Positions 51,616 through 61,382 are shown, counted from the first letter of the stretch. The stretch: 64,000 nt of DNA from Lutibacter sp. (GCA_030694935.1 JAUYUA010000038.1:1-64000), one strand, 5' to 3'. The notes: generated by a model from the letters alone, not told the origin. Made by a program: numbers and translations.

Positions 51616-52002
51616 TTAACGTTTTGAGAATTGGAATTTTTTTCTTGCTTTCTTTTGACCGAATTTTTTACGTTCAACCATTCTTGGGTCTCTTGTAAGT
51701 AATCCTTCTGGTTTAAGAATCAATCTGTTTTCAGCATTTAATTCAACCATAGCTCTTGAAAGCGCCAAACGAATAGCTTCTGCTTGTCCGGTGATTCCTC
51801 CTCCAAAAACATTTACTTTAATGTCAAATGAAGTTACGTGATTTGTTAAAGTAAGTGGCTGTAAAACTTTATATTGTAAAGCGGCTGTTGTAAAGTAGTT
51901 TTTAAATTCTCTTTTGTTAATAGTGATGCTTCCGGTACCGTCAGAAACATAAACACGCGCAACTGCTGTTTTTCTTCTGCCTATTTTGTGTATTATTTCC
52001 AT
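51616..52002 (-). CDS. rpsI: 30S ribosomal protein S9
   Basis: 128 aa. MEIIHKIGRRKTAVARVYVS and the basic C-terminal tail ending KKFQFSKR are S9 features. It follows rplM, two bases away, the universal L13-S9 pair. Confidence 0.98.
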   Translation of the reverse strand: MEIIHKIGRRKTAVARVYVSDGTGSITINKREFKNYFTTAALQYKVLQPLTLTNHVTSFDIKVNVFGGGITGQAEAIRLALSRAMVELNAENRLILKPEGLLTRDPRMVERKKFGQKKARKKFQFSKR

Positions 52003-52004
52003 GA

Positions 52005-52460
52005 CTATTTTAGATCGTTAAGGTTAATGATTTTCGGAGTTTGAGCATTTTGTTGGTGCTCAGTACCTGCATAAACATATAAATTTCTGAAAAGAGCGCT
52101 TCCTAATTTGTTTTTAGGCAGCATTCCTTTTACTGCTTTTTCAATAAGACGGGTAGGGTCTTTCTCGAACATTTCAATAGCAGTTAACGATCGTTGTCCT
52201 CCAGGATATCCAGTGTGACGAATATAGGTTTTGTCACCCCATTTTTTACCTGTCAGATTAATTTTGTCGGCGTTGATTACAACTACATTGTCTCCGCAAT
52301 CCACGTGAGGCGTGTAATTTGTTTTGTATTTACCTCTGATTAGCATCGCTATTCCAGAAGCTATACGACCCAACGTTTGGCCGTCTGCATCAACCAATAC
52401 CCACTCCTTAGTAACGGTATTTTTGTTAGCTGATACTGTTTTGTAACTTAATTTACTCAC
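52005..52460 (-). CDS. rplM: 50S ribosomal protein L13
   Basis: 151 aa from a GTG at 52460, the usual L13 length. VSKLSYKTVSANKNTVTKEW is the flavobacterial L13 start. An in-frame ATG at 52526 lies inside the -7 box region (TACATTTG, 52516-52523), upstream of any transcript start, so it cannot be used, and no other in-frame ATG lies between. The leader of about 50 bases holds a CCCTTTTTAGGG hairpin. L13 and S9 head an operon in front of rpsB. Confidence 0.95.
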   Translation of the reverse strand: MSKLSYKTVSANKNTVTKEWVLVDADGQTLGRIASGIAMLIRGKYKTNYTPHVDCGDNVVVINADKINLTGKKWGDKTYIRHTGYPGGQRSLTAIEMFEKDPTRLIEKAVKGMLPKNKLGSALFRNLYVYAGTEHQQNAQTPKIINLNDLK

Positions 52461-52515
52461 AATTAAATTCTTTGTTATAGTTAAACATTCATTTTTTGTC
52501 CCTAAAAAGGGAGTG

Positions 52516-52523
52516 CAAATGTA
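52516..52523 (-). promoter_or_regulatory. -7 promoter box for rplM-rpsI
   Basis: The minus strand reads TACATTTG then CACTCCC. It lies 56 bases before the GTG start and overlaps the rejected ATG, which decides the start choice. Confidence 0.65.
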
Positions 52524-52526
52524 CAA

Positions 52527-52835
52527 ACTATTTTAGTGATAACAAATAGGGTTTTTGAAAAAAGTTAAAAGTTTGGTTTAAAAGTCAGAAGACGGAAGAC
52601 CGAAGACGGAAGACCGAAGCAGGAAGACGGAAGTTAAAAGTTCAAAGGTGAAAGTTTTTTTTAAATTTTAAAAGTGAAAACATTAATATGTTTTAATCCT
52701 AAATCAAGCTTCTTTTCCTTGGGAAAAGCCTGTCCCGTTTTAGTATGGGAGGCTGGGAATAGGATAAGTTCAAAGTTGAAAAACGCAGCGCAATTTTTTT
52801 ACTTAACAATTCAACAAATAACAAATCAACAAGTA
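52527..52835. repeat. Spacer with degenerate GACGGAAGACCGAA tandem repeats
   Basis: GAAGACGGAAGACCGAAGAC and near-copies run from about 52588 to 52632, merging into AAAGTTAAAAGTTCAAAGGT. A CTTTTCCTTGGGAAAAG inverted repeat (about 52713-52729) follows. No gene is seen. The same style of short tandem repeat occurs at 11064-11100 and 61682-61716. Confidence 0.6.
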
Positions 52836-54842
52836 TTAATTAGCTTTATTGGCCAATTTGTTGGGTGTTATAAACGATTTCTTAGGCAGTTTTAAACCTC
52901 CATTTTTAAACAAGTTGAAAGCAGTTTGGTAATAGGAAATGGATTCTTTTAGAAATTGGGGATCTGTTTTTTTTACGGTTAATTCATTGTTTTCTTTGTT
53001 CCACTGATAAAAAGTGTGTTTTTTATGGTTGTCCAAAATTAAAACGTAGTCTTCTTTTAACAATCCTAATTTTAATTGATTGGCAATTAAAGCTCTTTCA
53101 TCTTTCTTTTGCATTTTTGTGATGTCTTTACCAAAAAGATTGGATTCATAGCTCCAATTTAAATAGCCAAATAAGGTAGGGAAAATATCTATTTGGGAAC
53201 TTAATTTGTTGATTTCTTCCGGATTTTTATTTTTCAGGTTATAAATAAATGCAGGAATGTGGTAGTTTTTTACATCAATTTCTGTCCTTCCTGCGCTGTA
53301 AGCTGCGTGGTCGGCCATAATTACAAATACGGTATTTTTAAACCAGGGTTTGGTTTTTGCTTCCTCAAAAAATTTACGAAAGGCCCAATCAGTGTATTTT
53401 AAAGCACCTTCTCTATTTTTTTCGGAAGGAATGTTAACAATACCATCAGGGTAGGTGTAAGGTTTGTGATTGCTGCTGGTCATTACAAAATTAAAAAACG
53501 GTTTTTTAAGTTTATGTTGCGCATCGGCTTCTTTTAAAACTTTATCATATAAATCGCCATCACAAACACCCCAGGCATTTTCAAAAGTAACTTCATCATC
53601 GGTAATTTGGGTTCTTTGTACCGGAAATACCTCATTAATACGAAGTTTGTTTTTCCTGTCCACAATATTAAAACCATTGTTTCCAAAGAAAATATTCATA
53701 TTGTCAAAATGGCCATCACCGCCATAAAAAAAGGTTCGGGTGTATCCTTTTTGTTTAAAAACTTCACCAATGGTAAATAGGTTGTCATTATTTTCTCGCT
53801 TCACAATGCTTTGTCCCGGGGTTGGCGGAATGGACAATACAATGGCTTCTATGCCTCTAATGGTTCTTGTGCCGGTTGCTTGTAAATTTGTAAAAAAAAT
53901 AGATTCTTTTGCCAATGAGTCTATCGCCGGAACCAAGTTTTTTTCGTTCCCAAATCGTTGCATAAATTGAGCGCTTAAACTTTCCAATCCAATAAAAATA
54001 ACATTTGGTTTTTGTTCTTCTCCGCTGTTGAAAACTTGTCTTTTGATGCTATTAGGGTTTTTGTTTAAAAGATCATTATCTGAAGCGAGTAAATTTCTGA
54101 CAATTTGATAGGAATTATCTGAAGGATTGGTTTCATAAAAATCGTTATAATTCAATTCATTTTCATCAAAAGCGGCAAAAAACGAATAAATACCCGATTT
54201 GCTAATTTCGTTTTCATATTGATTCGCAAAAACTTCAGCATCACTATTTTCAACATTAAAATGAAAACTGCTTAATACGAATATCCAAAAGAAGGCGGGA
54301 ATAATTTTCATTAAAAAAGAATCGGAGTTGTTAAAAGCATCCTTGAAGGCATCTTTCCTTTTGGCTATTTTTATAGAAAAATAAGTGATTACAATTAAGA
54401 TGGCTATAACAATCTCTAAATGAAATGATTGCCTTATGTTTTGAACAACTTCATAGGTGTATAATAAATAATCGACTGCAATAAAATTAAAACGTTTTCC
54501 ATATTCTTCCCAAAAAGCAATTTCTGCCAAAAATGAAAACAACATTAAAAAGAGCATTAATGCATAAGAGAATTTTGTGATAAACTTATCTACTGCACAT
54601 CCATAAAATTGCTTTGGAACCAGCAATAAATAAATGGAAAATAATGCCATCATATAAGAAAGGCTTCCTAAATCAAACAAAAAACCCATTCCAAAAATTT
54701 TGATCAAGTTGATGAAAGAAAAATCAATTTCGCTAAAAGACCAAACATAAAGAGTCAACCTAATGATAAAAGCAAAGGCCAAAAATGATGCTGAAAAAGT
54801 TTTAACTAAAGAAAAGCGCTTAGAAAATAACAGGTTTAACAT
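52836..54842 (-). CDS. LTA-synthase-like sulfatase-fold membrane protein
   Basis: 668 aa. Five N-terminal helices lie within about 1-190. The extracytoplasmic alkaline-phosphatase/sulfatase-fold domain begins near 280 with NVIFIGLESLSAQFMQRFG. TRTIRGIEA contains the likely catalytic Thr. FFYGGDGHFDNMNIFFGNNG and VFVIMADHAAYSAGR are metal-binding segments. Bacteroidota have no lipoteichoic acid, so the enzyme probably transfers or removes phosphoglycerol or phosphoethanolamine on other envelope polymers. It stands alone. Confidence 0.88.
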   Translation of the reverse strand: MLNLLFSKRFSLVKTFSASFLAFAFIIRLTLYVWSFSEIDFSFINLIKIFGMGFLFDLGSLSYMMALFSIYLLLVPKQFYGCAVDKFITKFSYALMLFLMLFSFLAEIAFWEEYGKRFNFIAVDYLLYTYEVVQNIRQSFHLEIVIAILIVITYFSIKIAKRKDAFKDAFNNSDSFLMKIIPAFFWIFVLSSFHFNVENSDAEVFANQYENEISKSGIYSFFAAFDENELNYNDFYETNPSDNSYQIVRNLLASDNDLLNKNPNSIKRQVFNSGEEQKPNVIFIGLESLSAQFMQRFGNEKNLVPAIDSLAKESIFFTNLQATGTRTIRGIEAIVLSIPPTPGQSIVKRENNDNLFTIGEVFKQKGYTRTFFYGGDGHFDNMNIFFGNNGFNIVDRKNKLRINEVFPVQRTQITDDEVTFENAWGVCDGDLYDKVLKEADAQHKLKKPFFNFVMTSSNHKPYTYPDGIVNIPSEKNREGALKYTDWAFRKFFEEAKTKPWFKNTVFVIMADHAAYSAGRTEIDVKNYHIPAFIYNLKNKNPEEINKLSSQIDIFPTLFGYLNWSYESNLFGKDITKMQKKDERALIANQLKLGLLKEDYVLILDNHKKHTFYQWNKENNELTVKKTDPQFLKESISYYQTAFNLFKNGGLKLPKKSFITPNKLANKAN

Positions 54843-54989
54843 AATAAATTAAACAATGATGAATTTTAAATTACTGATTCTGAATTAAATAATTATGCAA
54901 TATTACAAAAACATCTCAACAAATAAACAATTTGTCAACTTAAGCAGTCAAAGGGCAACTTATTAACAAATCAACGTTTCAACGATTTC

Positions 54990-57821
54990 TTAATGTGCTT
55001 CCAGCCAATTTTCACCTTCACCCAATTCAACAATTAAAGGAACGGCAAGCGTATAAGCGTGTTCCATTTCGTGTTTTATCTTAGGTTTTAAAGTTGAAAG
55101 TTCTTCTTTATAAACATCAAAAACCAACTCATCGTGCACTTGCAACAACATTTTCGATTTATAATTTCCTTGCTTCAACATTTTATGAATATTGATCATC
55201 GCAATTTTAATAATATCGGCGGCGCTTCCTTGTATGGGTGCATTTACGGCATTTCTCTCATCGCCAGATCGAACAATGGCGTTTTGTGAATTGATGTTTT
55301 TTAAATACCTGCGACGTCCCAAAATGGTTTCAACATAACCTTCTTCACGCGCAAAAGCAACCTGATTGGCAATATATTCTTTTAATTTTGGAAATGTTTT
55401 GTAATAATTGTCGATCAGTTCTTTTGCTTCGGATCTTGATTTATTTAACTGCTCGGCCAAAGTAAAAGCGCCTTGTCCGTATATAATTCCGAAATTCACT
55501 GCTTTTGCTTCCCCGCGTTGGGTTCTGGTCACTTCATTTAAAGGAACACCAAAAATTTTGGCGGCTGTTGCGGCGTGAATGTCTTCCAAATTTCTGAAGG
55601 ATTCAATCATTCCTTCATCTTCGCTTAAAGCGGCAATAATGCGCAATTCAATTTGGGAATAATCGGCAGCCAACAAAGTGTAATTTGCATTGCGTGCAAC
55701 AAACGCTTTCCTTACCTGACGCCCGCGTTCGGTCCGCATCGGAATATTTTGCAGGTTGGGGTTTACGGAACTTAACCTTCCTGTTGCCGCAACGGCCTGA
55801 CTGTATGTGGTGTGAATTCTTTTTGTTTTTTTGTCTAATTGATTTGGCAACGCATCAACATAGGTATTTTTTAACTTTACCAATCCGCGCCATTCTAAAA
55901 TATCTTTTACGATTTGGTGTTTTGTGGCCAGTTTCGATAAAATTTCTTCGCCGGTTGCATATTGTCCGGTTTTGGTTTTTTTAGGCTTGTCGATTAATTT
56001 TAAATGCTCAAACAACACATCGCCCAATTGTTTTGGCGAAGCCAAATTAAATTCGATGGCAGCTTCTTTGTAAATGGCGGTTTCTAACTGATGAATATCT
56101 TCCGTTAATTTTTTGGAAAGGGAATTTAAATATGCAGCATCCATTTTAATGCCTTCCAATTCCATATCAGCCAAAACGCGAAGCAAAGGCATTTCAATGT
56201 CATCAAATAATTTGGTAAGGTTGGAGCTGTTCAATTCTTTTTCGAAAAAATCTTTAAGCTGAAACGTAACATCGGCATTTTCAACAGCGTATTCCGTTTG
56301 TTTTTTGAGGTCTATTTCACGAATGGAAACTTGGTTTTTTCCCTTTTTACCCACAAAGGCGTCCAAATTAATGGGTTTGTAATTCAAATAAGTCTCTGTG
56401 AGCACTATTAAATCGTGACGCATATCAGGATTTATCAAATAATGCGCCAGCATAATATCAAACAATTTTCCTTTGATTTCAATTTGGTGATTGCTGAGAA
56501 TTTTGATGCTGTTTTTTAGATCGTGGCCAATTTTTTCAATGTTTTCATTTTCAAAAAACGGACGCATTTCTTCTAAAATTTGCTGTGTTTCTTCTTTATT
56601 TTCAGAAAGTGCCACGTAATAACCTTTTCCTTTTTCATAGGAAAAAGCGACGCCTGCCAAATCGGTTTCAAACAAATCTTCGCCAATGGTTTCTATATAA
56701 AAACTCACCGATTTTTGTGTCAGTAATTTCTCCAAAAGCAATTTTCTGGCAAACGGTGAATTTACGGATTGGTATAAATGATTGGTGTTTTCGGTGGTTT
56801 TATCGCCTGCGGAAAAAGTGTCGTTTGCCGAACTATTTTCTGAAGAAGAAAATAAATCGAATTGATGTTCTGCTGCAGGTTGTTGTTTTTTAGTTTCTGA
56901 AGATGCTTCTTTTTGCGTATTTTTTTCTGGTTCTGCGGGCAATTTAAAAATAGCATTAAAGTTTTCGGCAATTCTTCTGAATTCCAGTTCTTTTAAAATC
57001 TCATTAACTTTTTCAAAATCGGGATGGTTTAGTTCGTAATCTTTTTCGTTAAATGTCACCGGACAGTCCAATAAAATAGTTGCCAATTTTTTGGAAAGCA
57101 ATCCAAGTTCTTTGTTTTCTTCCACTTTTTCACGCATTTTTCCTTGAAGTTCATGTGAATGCGCCAACAAATTTTCCATGCTGCCGTATTCTTTAATGAA
57201 CTTTTTGGCCGTTTTTTCGCCAACACCCGGCAATCCGGGAATATTGTCGATGGCATCGCCCATCATTCCCAAAAAATCAATGACTTGTTCCGGACGCTCA
57301 ACTTCAAATTTTTCCTGCACTTCGGGAATTCCCCAAATTTCAATGCCATTGCCCATCCGGGAAGGTTTGTACATAAAAATATTTTCGGAAACCAGTTGCG
57401 CAAAATCCTTGTCGGGCGTCACCATATACGTTTTAAAACCTTCTTTTTCAGCTTGTTTGGCTAGCGTTCCAATTAAATCATCGGCTTCAAAACCCTCTTT
57501 TTCTATGATGGGAATGTGCATCGCTTCCAAAATTTTATGAATATAAGGCACCGCAATTCTTATGGCTTCCGGCGTTTCGAGTCGGTTTTTTTTATATTCA
57601 GGAAAAGCTTCGGAACGGATGTGAGAACCGCCATTGTCAAATGCCACAGCCAAATGGTCGGGCTTTTCGCGCTTGATTACATCGAGCAACGAATTTGTAA
57701 ATCCCAATATGGCGGAAGTGTCCATTCCTTTTGAATTTATCCTAGGGTTTTTTATGAGCGCATAATAGCCACGAAAAATTAAAGCATAAGCGTCTAAAAG
57801 GAAAAGGCGTTTTTGTTGCAT
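54990..57821 (-). CDS. polA: DNA polymerase I with degenerate 3'-5' exonuclease site
   Basis: 943 aa. The 5' nuclease domain (about 1-280) has DAYALIFRGYYAL and the GMMGDAIDNIPGLPGVG H3TH motif. The exonuclease-like domain spans about 355-540. The polymerase domain (about 560-943) has the family's ADYSQIELRI and QVHDELVFDV. In the exonuclease region the usual FDTET aligns with FYIET, so the first Asp is Tyr375. Ser438 replaces the second metal Asp (DLKNS), and Asn515 replaces the third (YAVENADV). Only Glu377 is retained. Proofreading is therefore probably absent, while the polymerase and 5' nuclease parts look intact. Confidence 0.96.
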   Translation of the reverse strand: MQQKRLFLLDAYALIFRGYYALIKNPRINSKGMDTSAILGFTNSLLDVIKREKPDHLAVAFDNGGSHIRSEAFPEYKKNRLETPEAIRIAVPYIHKILEAMHIPIIEKEGFEADDLIGTLAKQAEKEGFKTYMVTPDKDFAQLVSENIFMYKPSRMGNGIEIWGIPEVQEKFEVERPEQVIDFLGMMGDAIDNIPGLPGVGEKTAKKFIKEYGSMENLLAHSHELQGKMREKVEENKELGLLSKKLATILLDCPVTFNEKDYELNHPDFEKVNEILKELEFRRIAENFNAIFKLPAEPEKNTQKEASSETKKQQPAAEHQFDLFSSSENSSANDTFSAGDKTTENTNHLYQSVNSPFARKLLLEKLLTQKSVSFYIETIGEDLFETDLAGVAFSYEKGKGYYVALSENKEETQQILEEMRPFFENENIEKIGHDLKNSIKILSNHQIEIKGKLFDIMLAHYLINPDMRHDLIVLTETYLNYKPINLDAFVGKKGKNQVSIREIDLKKQTEYAVENADVTFQLKDFFEKELNSSNLTKLFDDIEMPLLRVLADMELEGIKMDAAYLNSLSKKLTEDIHQLETAIYKEAAIEFNLASPKQLGDVLFEHLKLIDKPKKTKTGQYATGEEILSKLATKHQIVKDILEWRGLVKLKNTYVDALPNQLDKKTKRIHTTYSQAVAATGRLSSVNPNLQNIPMRTERGRQVRKAFVARNANYTLLAADYSQIELRIIAALSEDEGMIESFRNLEDIHAATAAKIFGVPLNEVTRTQRGEAKAVNFGIIYGQGAFTLAEQLNKSRSEAKELIDNYYKTFPKLKEYIANQVAFAREEGYVETILGRRRYLKNINSQNAIVRSGDERNAVNAPIQGSAADIIKIAMINIHKMLKQGNYKSKMLLQVHDELVFDVYKEELSTLKPKIKHEMEHAYTLAVPLIVELGEGENWLEAH

Positions 57822-57914
57822 GCGGTTTTGTAATAAACTGTTGGTTAAACTGTTAAAAAAAATTATTTGTTTAAGATAATGATTAATATCATTTAATATA
57901 TAACACTATTGTAA

Positions 57915-57922
57915 TATTTTTG
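57915..57922 (+). promoter_or_regulatory. -7 promoter box for the T9SS-type secreted protein gene
   Basis: TATTTTTG matches TAnnTTTG, 26 bases before the ATG at 57949. Confidence 0.5.
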
Positions 57923-57948
57923 TTACTATTAACTTAAGCCCCAAAGTT

Positions 57949-59880
57949 ATGAAACAAAATTACTTATTTTTCTTGGTTTTGTTTTTTATTTGTAAATCTC
58001 TTGGCTATACCCAAATTGTCAATGAAGGCATTTTACAAATTAAAACTGCAACAACCATTTATTTTGGAGATGAATATACCAATAAATCATCGGCCGAACA
58101 TAATAATGATGGCGCATTATATCTAAATCATAATTTTGTAAATAACGGAATTACTACGGCGGCATCTGCTTCAACAACTCATTTTATGAGCACTGCTGCA
58201 ATTCAAGAAATTAAAGGTTCATCAGCTAAAGTGAATTTTTACAATTTGGTTATTAACAATACTTATAAAGGCGTGTCTGTTGTTGATGCTTTTGAATTGA
58301 ATGTTGCAAATGCTGTAACATTAACCAATGGCGATTTACGTTTGGTGGGCGAAGCGCAATTGATACAAACACATACTGGAACGAATGCCAACACAGGCAC
58401 TGGTAAATTGCTGAGGGATCAACAAGGTATTTCATCTAAGTTTGGCTATAATTATTGGTCGTCACCTGTAGCTACTTCTTCAGGAACATTTAAATTAAAT
58501 GAAGGTTTGTTTTATGAAGCTACAGATCCTTTTGCGCCAACTGCATTTGGTTTTACCACAGGACTTGATGGTTTTGCTGGAACCATAAGCGAAAGATGGT
58601 TGTATACTTACTCTCCAAATACTTCCGGCTATGCAGGTTGGGTTAAGATATATCAAAACAGCCCCATATACCCAGGAGAAGGTTTTACGATGAAAGGTAC
58701 TGGAGCGGTAAATCAAAATTATGTTTTTAAAGGCCTGCCAAATGATGGCGATTATTCTTTTACTATAGCCAACGGACATTCTGCGCTGCTTGGAAATCCA
58801 TATCCGTCTGCGTTGGATTCTTATGAATTTATCAATGACAATTTATTGGTTTTTGATGCATTGTATTTTTGGGTTGATGGAGGTTCTCCTTCCCATTATT
58901 TAGCCGCTTACAAGGGTGCTTATGCCGTTAGGAATTTAACTGAAGGCGCACCAGCTTCCGTTCCTGTTGGAATTGCTGACGGAGGAGGGGCACAGCTAGT
59001 TGTTCCTACACAATACGTTGCCGTTGCCCAAGGATTCTTTGTAGAAGCCACTTTAGCCGGGCCTCCTGTAGTTTTTAAGAATTCACAAAGGGCTTTTAAA
59101 ATTGAAAATGGGTCAGATTCAAACTTTTATAAAAATGCATCTTTAAAAAACAGCAATCAAAAATATAATGATGGAAATAAAAGCATCATAAGAATTGGCT
59201 ATGAAGATCCCGAAAAGTTTCATAGGCAGTTGGTCTTAGGTTTTTTACCTAACTCAAATGCCGATTTTAACTACAACCGTGGTTATGACGCTTTAATGTC
59301 TGAGCCAAGAGAAGATGAATTGTTTTTTATTATTGAAAATGACCTTACCAAAAAATACGTGATTCAAGGCGTAAATGCTTTTAATGAAAATGATGAATTT
59401 CCTTTGGGATTGATAATGACCGAAGCCGGCGTGCATACCATTATGCTGGATGCCGTTGAAAACTTTACGGGCAAAGTGTACATTAAAGATATGTTGGCAA
59501 ATATTACTTACGATTTATCTAAAGGCAGTTTTAACCCAAATTTGCCGCCGGGAACTTATTTAGACCGATTTAGGCTTGTTTTTAAAGACAAATCTGCGGT
59601 TATTGTTGCTGAGGATTTAAATCCGGATTTTGGCATTTCTGTTGAAAAAACGTCTGTTTATTATCACGAAAACGGCAGTTTGATTGTAAGGACTAAAAAC
59701 GATTTAGAAGTAAAAAACATCAGTATCTACAATATGTTAGGCCAACAAATAAAACAGGTAAACGACAATATGATCAACAAAAATGTGATTGTAATCCCTT
59801 TCCAACATCCAAAAGGGGTTTATATAGTGGTTGTTGAATCGGCATTGGGCAAAGAGACTTTTAAAATAATAAACAAATAG
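57949..59880 (+). CDS. Secreted protein with type A T9SS C-terminal sorting domain
   Basis: 643 aa. A signal peptide covers residues 1-20 (FLVLFFICKSLGYTQ). The body is beta-rich with no recognised catalytic motif. The last 80 residues (SVEKTSVYYHENGSLIVRT through GVYIVVVESALGKETFKIIN) are the type A sorting domain recognised by the type IX secretion system. The protein is therefore expected on the cell surface or secreted. It lies 20 bases before the following secreted-protein gene. The function of the body is unknown. Confidence 0.88.
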   Translation: MKQNYLFFLVLFFICKSLGYTQIVNEGILQIKTATTIYFGDEYTNKSSAEHNNDGALYLNHNFVNNGITTAASASTTHFMSTAAIQEIKGSSAKVNFYNLVINNTYKGVSVVDAFELNVANAVTLTNGDLRLVGEAQLIQTHTGTNANTGTGKLLRDQQGISSKFGYNYWSSPVATSSGTFKLNEGLFYEATDPFAPTAFGFTTGLDGFAGTISERWLYTYSPNTSGYAGWVKIYQNSPIYPGEGFTMKGTGAVNQNYVFKGLPNDGDYSFTIANGHSALLGNPYPSALDSYEFINDNLLVFDALYFWVDGGSPSHYLAAYKGAYAVRNLTEGAPASVPVGIADGGGAQLVVPTQYVAVAQGFFVEATLAGPPVVFKNSQRAFKIENGSDSNFYKNASLKNSNQKYNDGNKSIIRIGYEDPEKFHRQLVLGFLPNSNADFNYNRGYDALMSEPREDELFFIIENDLTKKYVIQGVNAFNENDEFPLGLIMTEAGVHTIMLDAVENFTGKVYIKDMLANITYDLSKGSFNPNLPPGTYLDRFRLVFKDKSAVIVAEDLNPDFGISVEKTSVYYHENGSLIVRTKNDLEVKNISIYNMLGQQIKQVNDNMINKNVIVIPFQHPKGVYIVVVESALGKETFKIINK

Positions 59881-59900
59881 AAAATCAAAAATTAACGGTA

Positions 59901-60944
59901 ATGAAAACAATCAATACATATATTTTAAGTGCAATATTTATTGCATTTTTAACGGTTAACACAGAAACTTTTGCGCAAGTGGGCATTGGAACCACAAACC
60001 CTGATGGGAGTGCAATGTTAGATATACAATCAAATGCAAAAGGCGTGTTAATACCGAGAATGTTGACAAGCGAAAGAACAGCCATTGCAACTCCTGCAAA
60101 TGGTCTTTTGGTATTTGATACCAACACACAAAGTTTTTGGTTTAGAGATGGAAGTTTGTGGAAAGAGTTGTCATCAGGCACCCCAAATAAAATTATTGAT
60201 GCCGACGGCGATACCCGAATTGAAGTGGAAAAAACTGCTAATGAAGACAAGATTCGTTTTACCACATTGGGAGCCGAAAGAATGATCATTGATGAATTTG
60301 GAAACACCAGAATAGGAAATGGCGCAGACAATACCTATATTGAAACCGACGGTTCTTTAAGTTATGAAGGAGCTGCAACAAGGTACGATGACTTAACAAT
60401 ACCGGTAACTTCAACCAGAATTGGTGCTGCTGGTTACGAACCCACATTTGAAATGCAGGCAACTGGAGGCGGTGGACGTGGCGTTTATGTTTATTATTTT
60501 GCTGGAGGTTCAGTAGAACAAGAGTTGTTTTTTACAGTTCAAATACCGCACGGAAGAAAGTATAATACAAATATTTTTCCACACGTGCATTGGGCTCCTG
60601 AGTCTGATTTGGGAGCAGCAGGCGTTGTTTGGGCACTAGAATACAATTGGGCAAACTTGGGAGAGGTATTGGGTACTACCAATATAATTTATGGTTCCTC
60701 CAAGACCAGTCTTATTGGTGGTCCAGCTAATGCCGACAAGCATTTAATTACAGCATTCAATGGTGGCGGAGCAGATGAAGGTATAGTTGGCAGTGGCAAA
60801 ACACTTTCAAGTATGCTTATATGTAGGGTTTTTAGAGCTACGCTCCACGCTGACGACACTTATACAGGAAAAGCAGGGCTTCTGCAAATTGATTTTCATA
60901 TTGAGTATGATGCAGACGGCAGCAGACAATTGTATGTAAAATAA
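59901..60944 (+). CDS. Secreted adhesin/tail-fiber-like protein
   Basis: 347 aa. A signal peptide (about 1-25, ending FAQ) is followed by the repeat module VGIGTTNPDGSAMLDIQSNA, GVLIPRM and GLLVFDTNTQSFW, common at the N-terminus of Bacteroidota fibrous or tail-fiber-like proteins. The C-terminal half (about 150-347) has a beta-sandwich-like stretch with FPHVHWAPESD, recalling HxHW motifs in some marine phage structural proteins. No catalytic residues are seen. It probably forms an operon with the upstream T9SS protein. It lacks a clear T9SS sorting domain of its own. Confidence 0.75.
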   Translation: MKTINTYILSAIFIAFLTVNTETFAQVGIGTTNPDGSAMLDIQSNAKGVLIPRMLTSERTAIATPANGLLVFDTNTQSFWFRDGSLWKELSSGTPNKIIDADGDTRIEVEKTANEDKIRFTTLGAERMIIDEFGNTRIGNGADNTYIETDGSLSYEGAATRYDDLTIPVTSTRIGAAGYEPTFEMQATGGGGRGVYVYYFAGGSVEQELFFTVQIPHGRKYNTNIFPHVHWAPESDLGAAGVVWALEYNWANLGEVLGTTNIIYGSSKTSLIGGPANADKHLITAFNGGGADEGIVGSGKTLSSMLICRVFRATLHADDTYTGKAGLLQIDFHIEYDADGSRQLYVK

Positions 60945-61382
60945 ATACTGTTATTGCTAAATCCCTCTTAATTTTTTAACTTGCAATAAACAAGTCGTAA
61001 AACAAAAGTAATATTGCTTTAGGATGAGGTGGATTATTTTTGTTGGTTTTGTTTTTTGATTTTTATTTGTTACTAAGCATAAAAAAGCGTACCTAAAATA
61101 AAATTGTTAAGTTTTTTTTGGCAATTTCTCTCTGTGGTTCTTTGTGTTTTTCTTTGTGAAACTTTGTGTAATGTTTTATTGCACAGAGATACACGAAGGT
61201 AAAGAAGAGATACACGAAGAATTGGGAAATATTTTATGTGATTTATTATAAAATGTTTATTATTTAAACGCATTTGCCTTGAGCTGAAAAAATAAGCCAG
61301 TGTAGTTTGTATAAATAAAAATGTTACATTTGTAGGTATAAGGCTTTTATTTTTTAAACATTTCACAAAAAAATGTTAGGTT
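60945..61382. repeat. Repeat-rich spacer before the thioredoxin-fold gene
   Basis: The block at about 61131-61222 contains CTGTGGTTCTTTGTG, TTTCTTTGTGAAACTTTGTG and the inverted GCACAGAGATACACGAAG. It is related to the CTTTGTG blocks at 13206-13300. A TACATTTG -7 box at 61325-61332 serves the thioredoxin-fold gene. No gene is seen. Confidence 0.5.
61325..61332 (+). promoter_or_regulatory. -7 promoter box for the thioredoxin-fold gene
   Basis: TACATTTG lies 50 bases before the ATG. A TTTG at 61306-61309 could be the -33 element, although the 15-base spacing is short. Confidence 0.5.

Noticed and set aside
52836-54842. Calling the sulfatase-fold protein a true lipoteichoic acid synthase
   Set aside because: The organism appears to be a Gram-negative Bacteroidota, which lacks lipoteichoic acid, so only the fold and not the substrate is supported.
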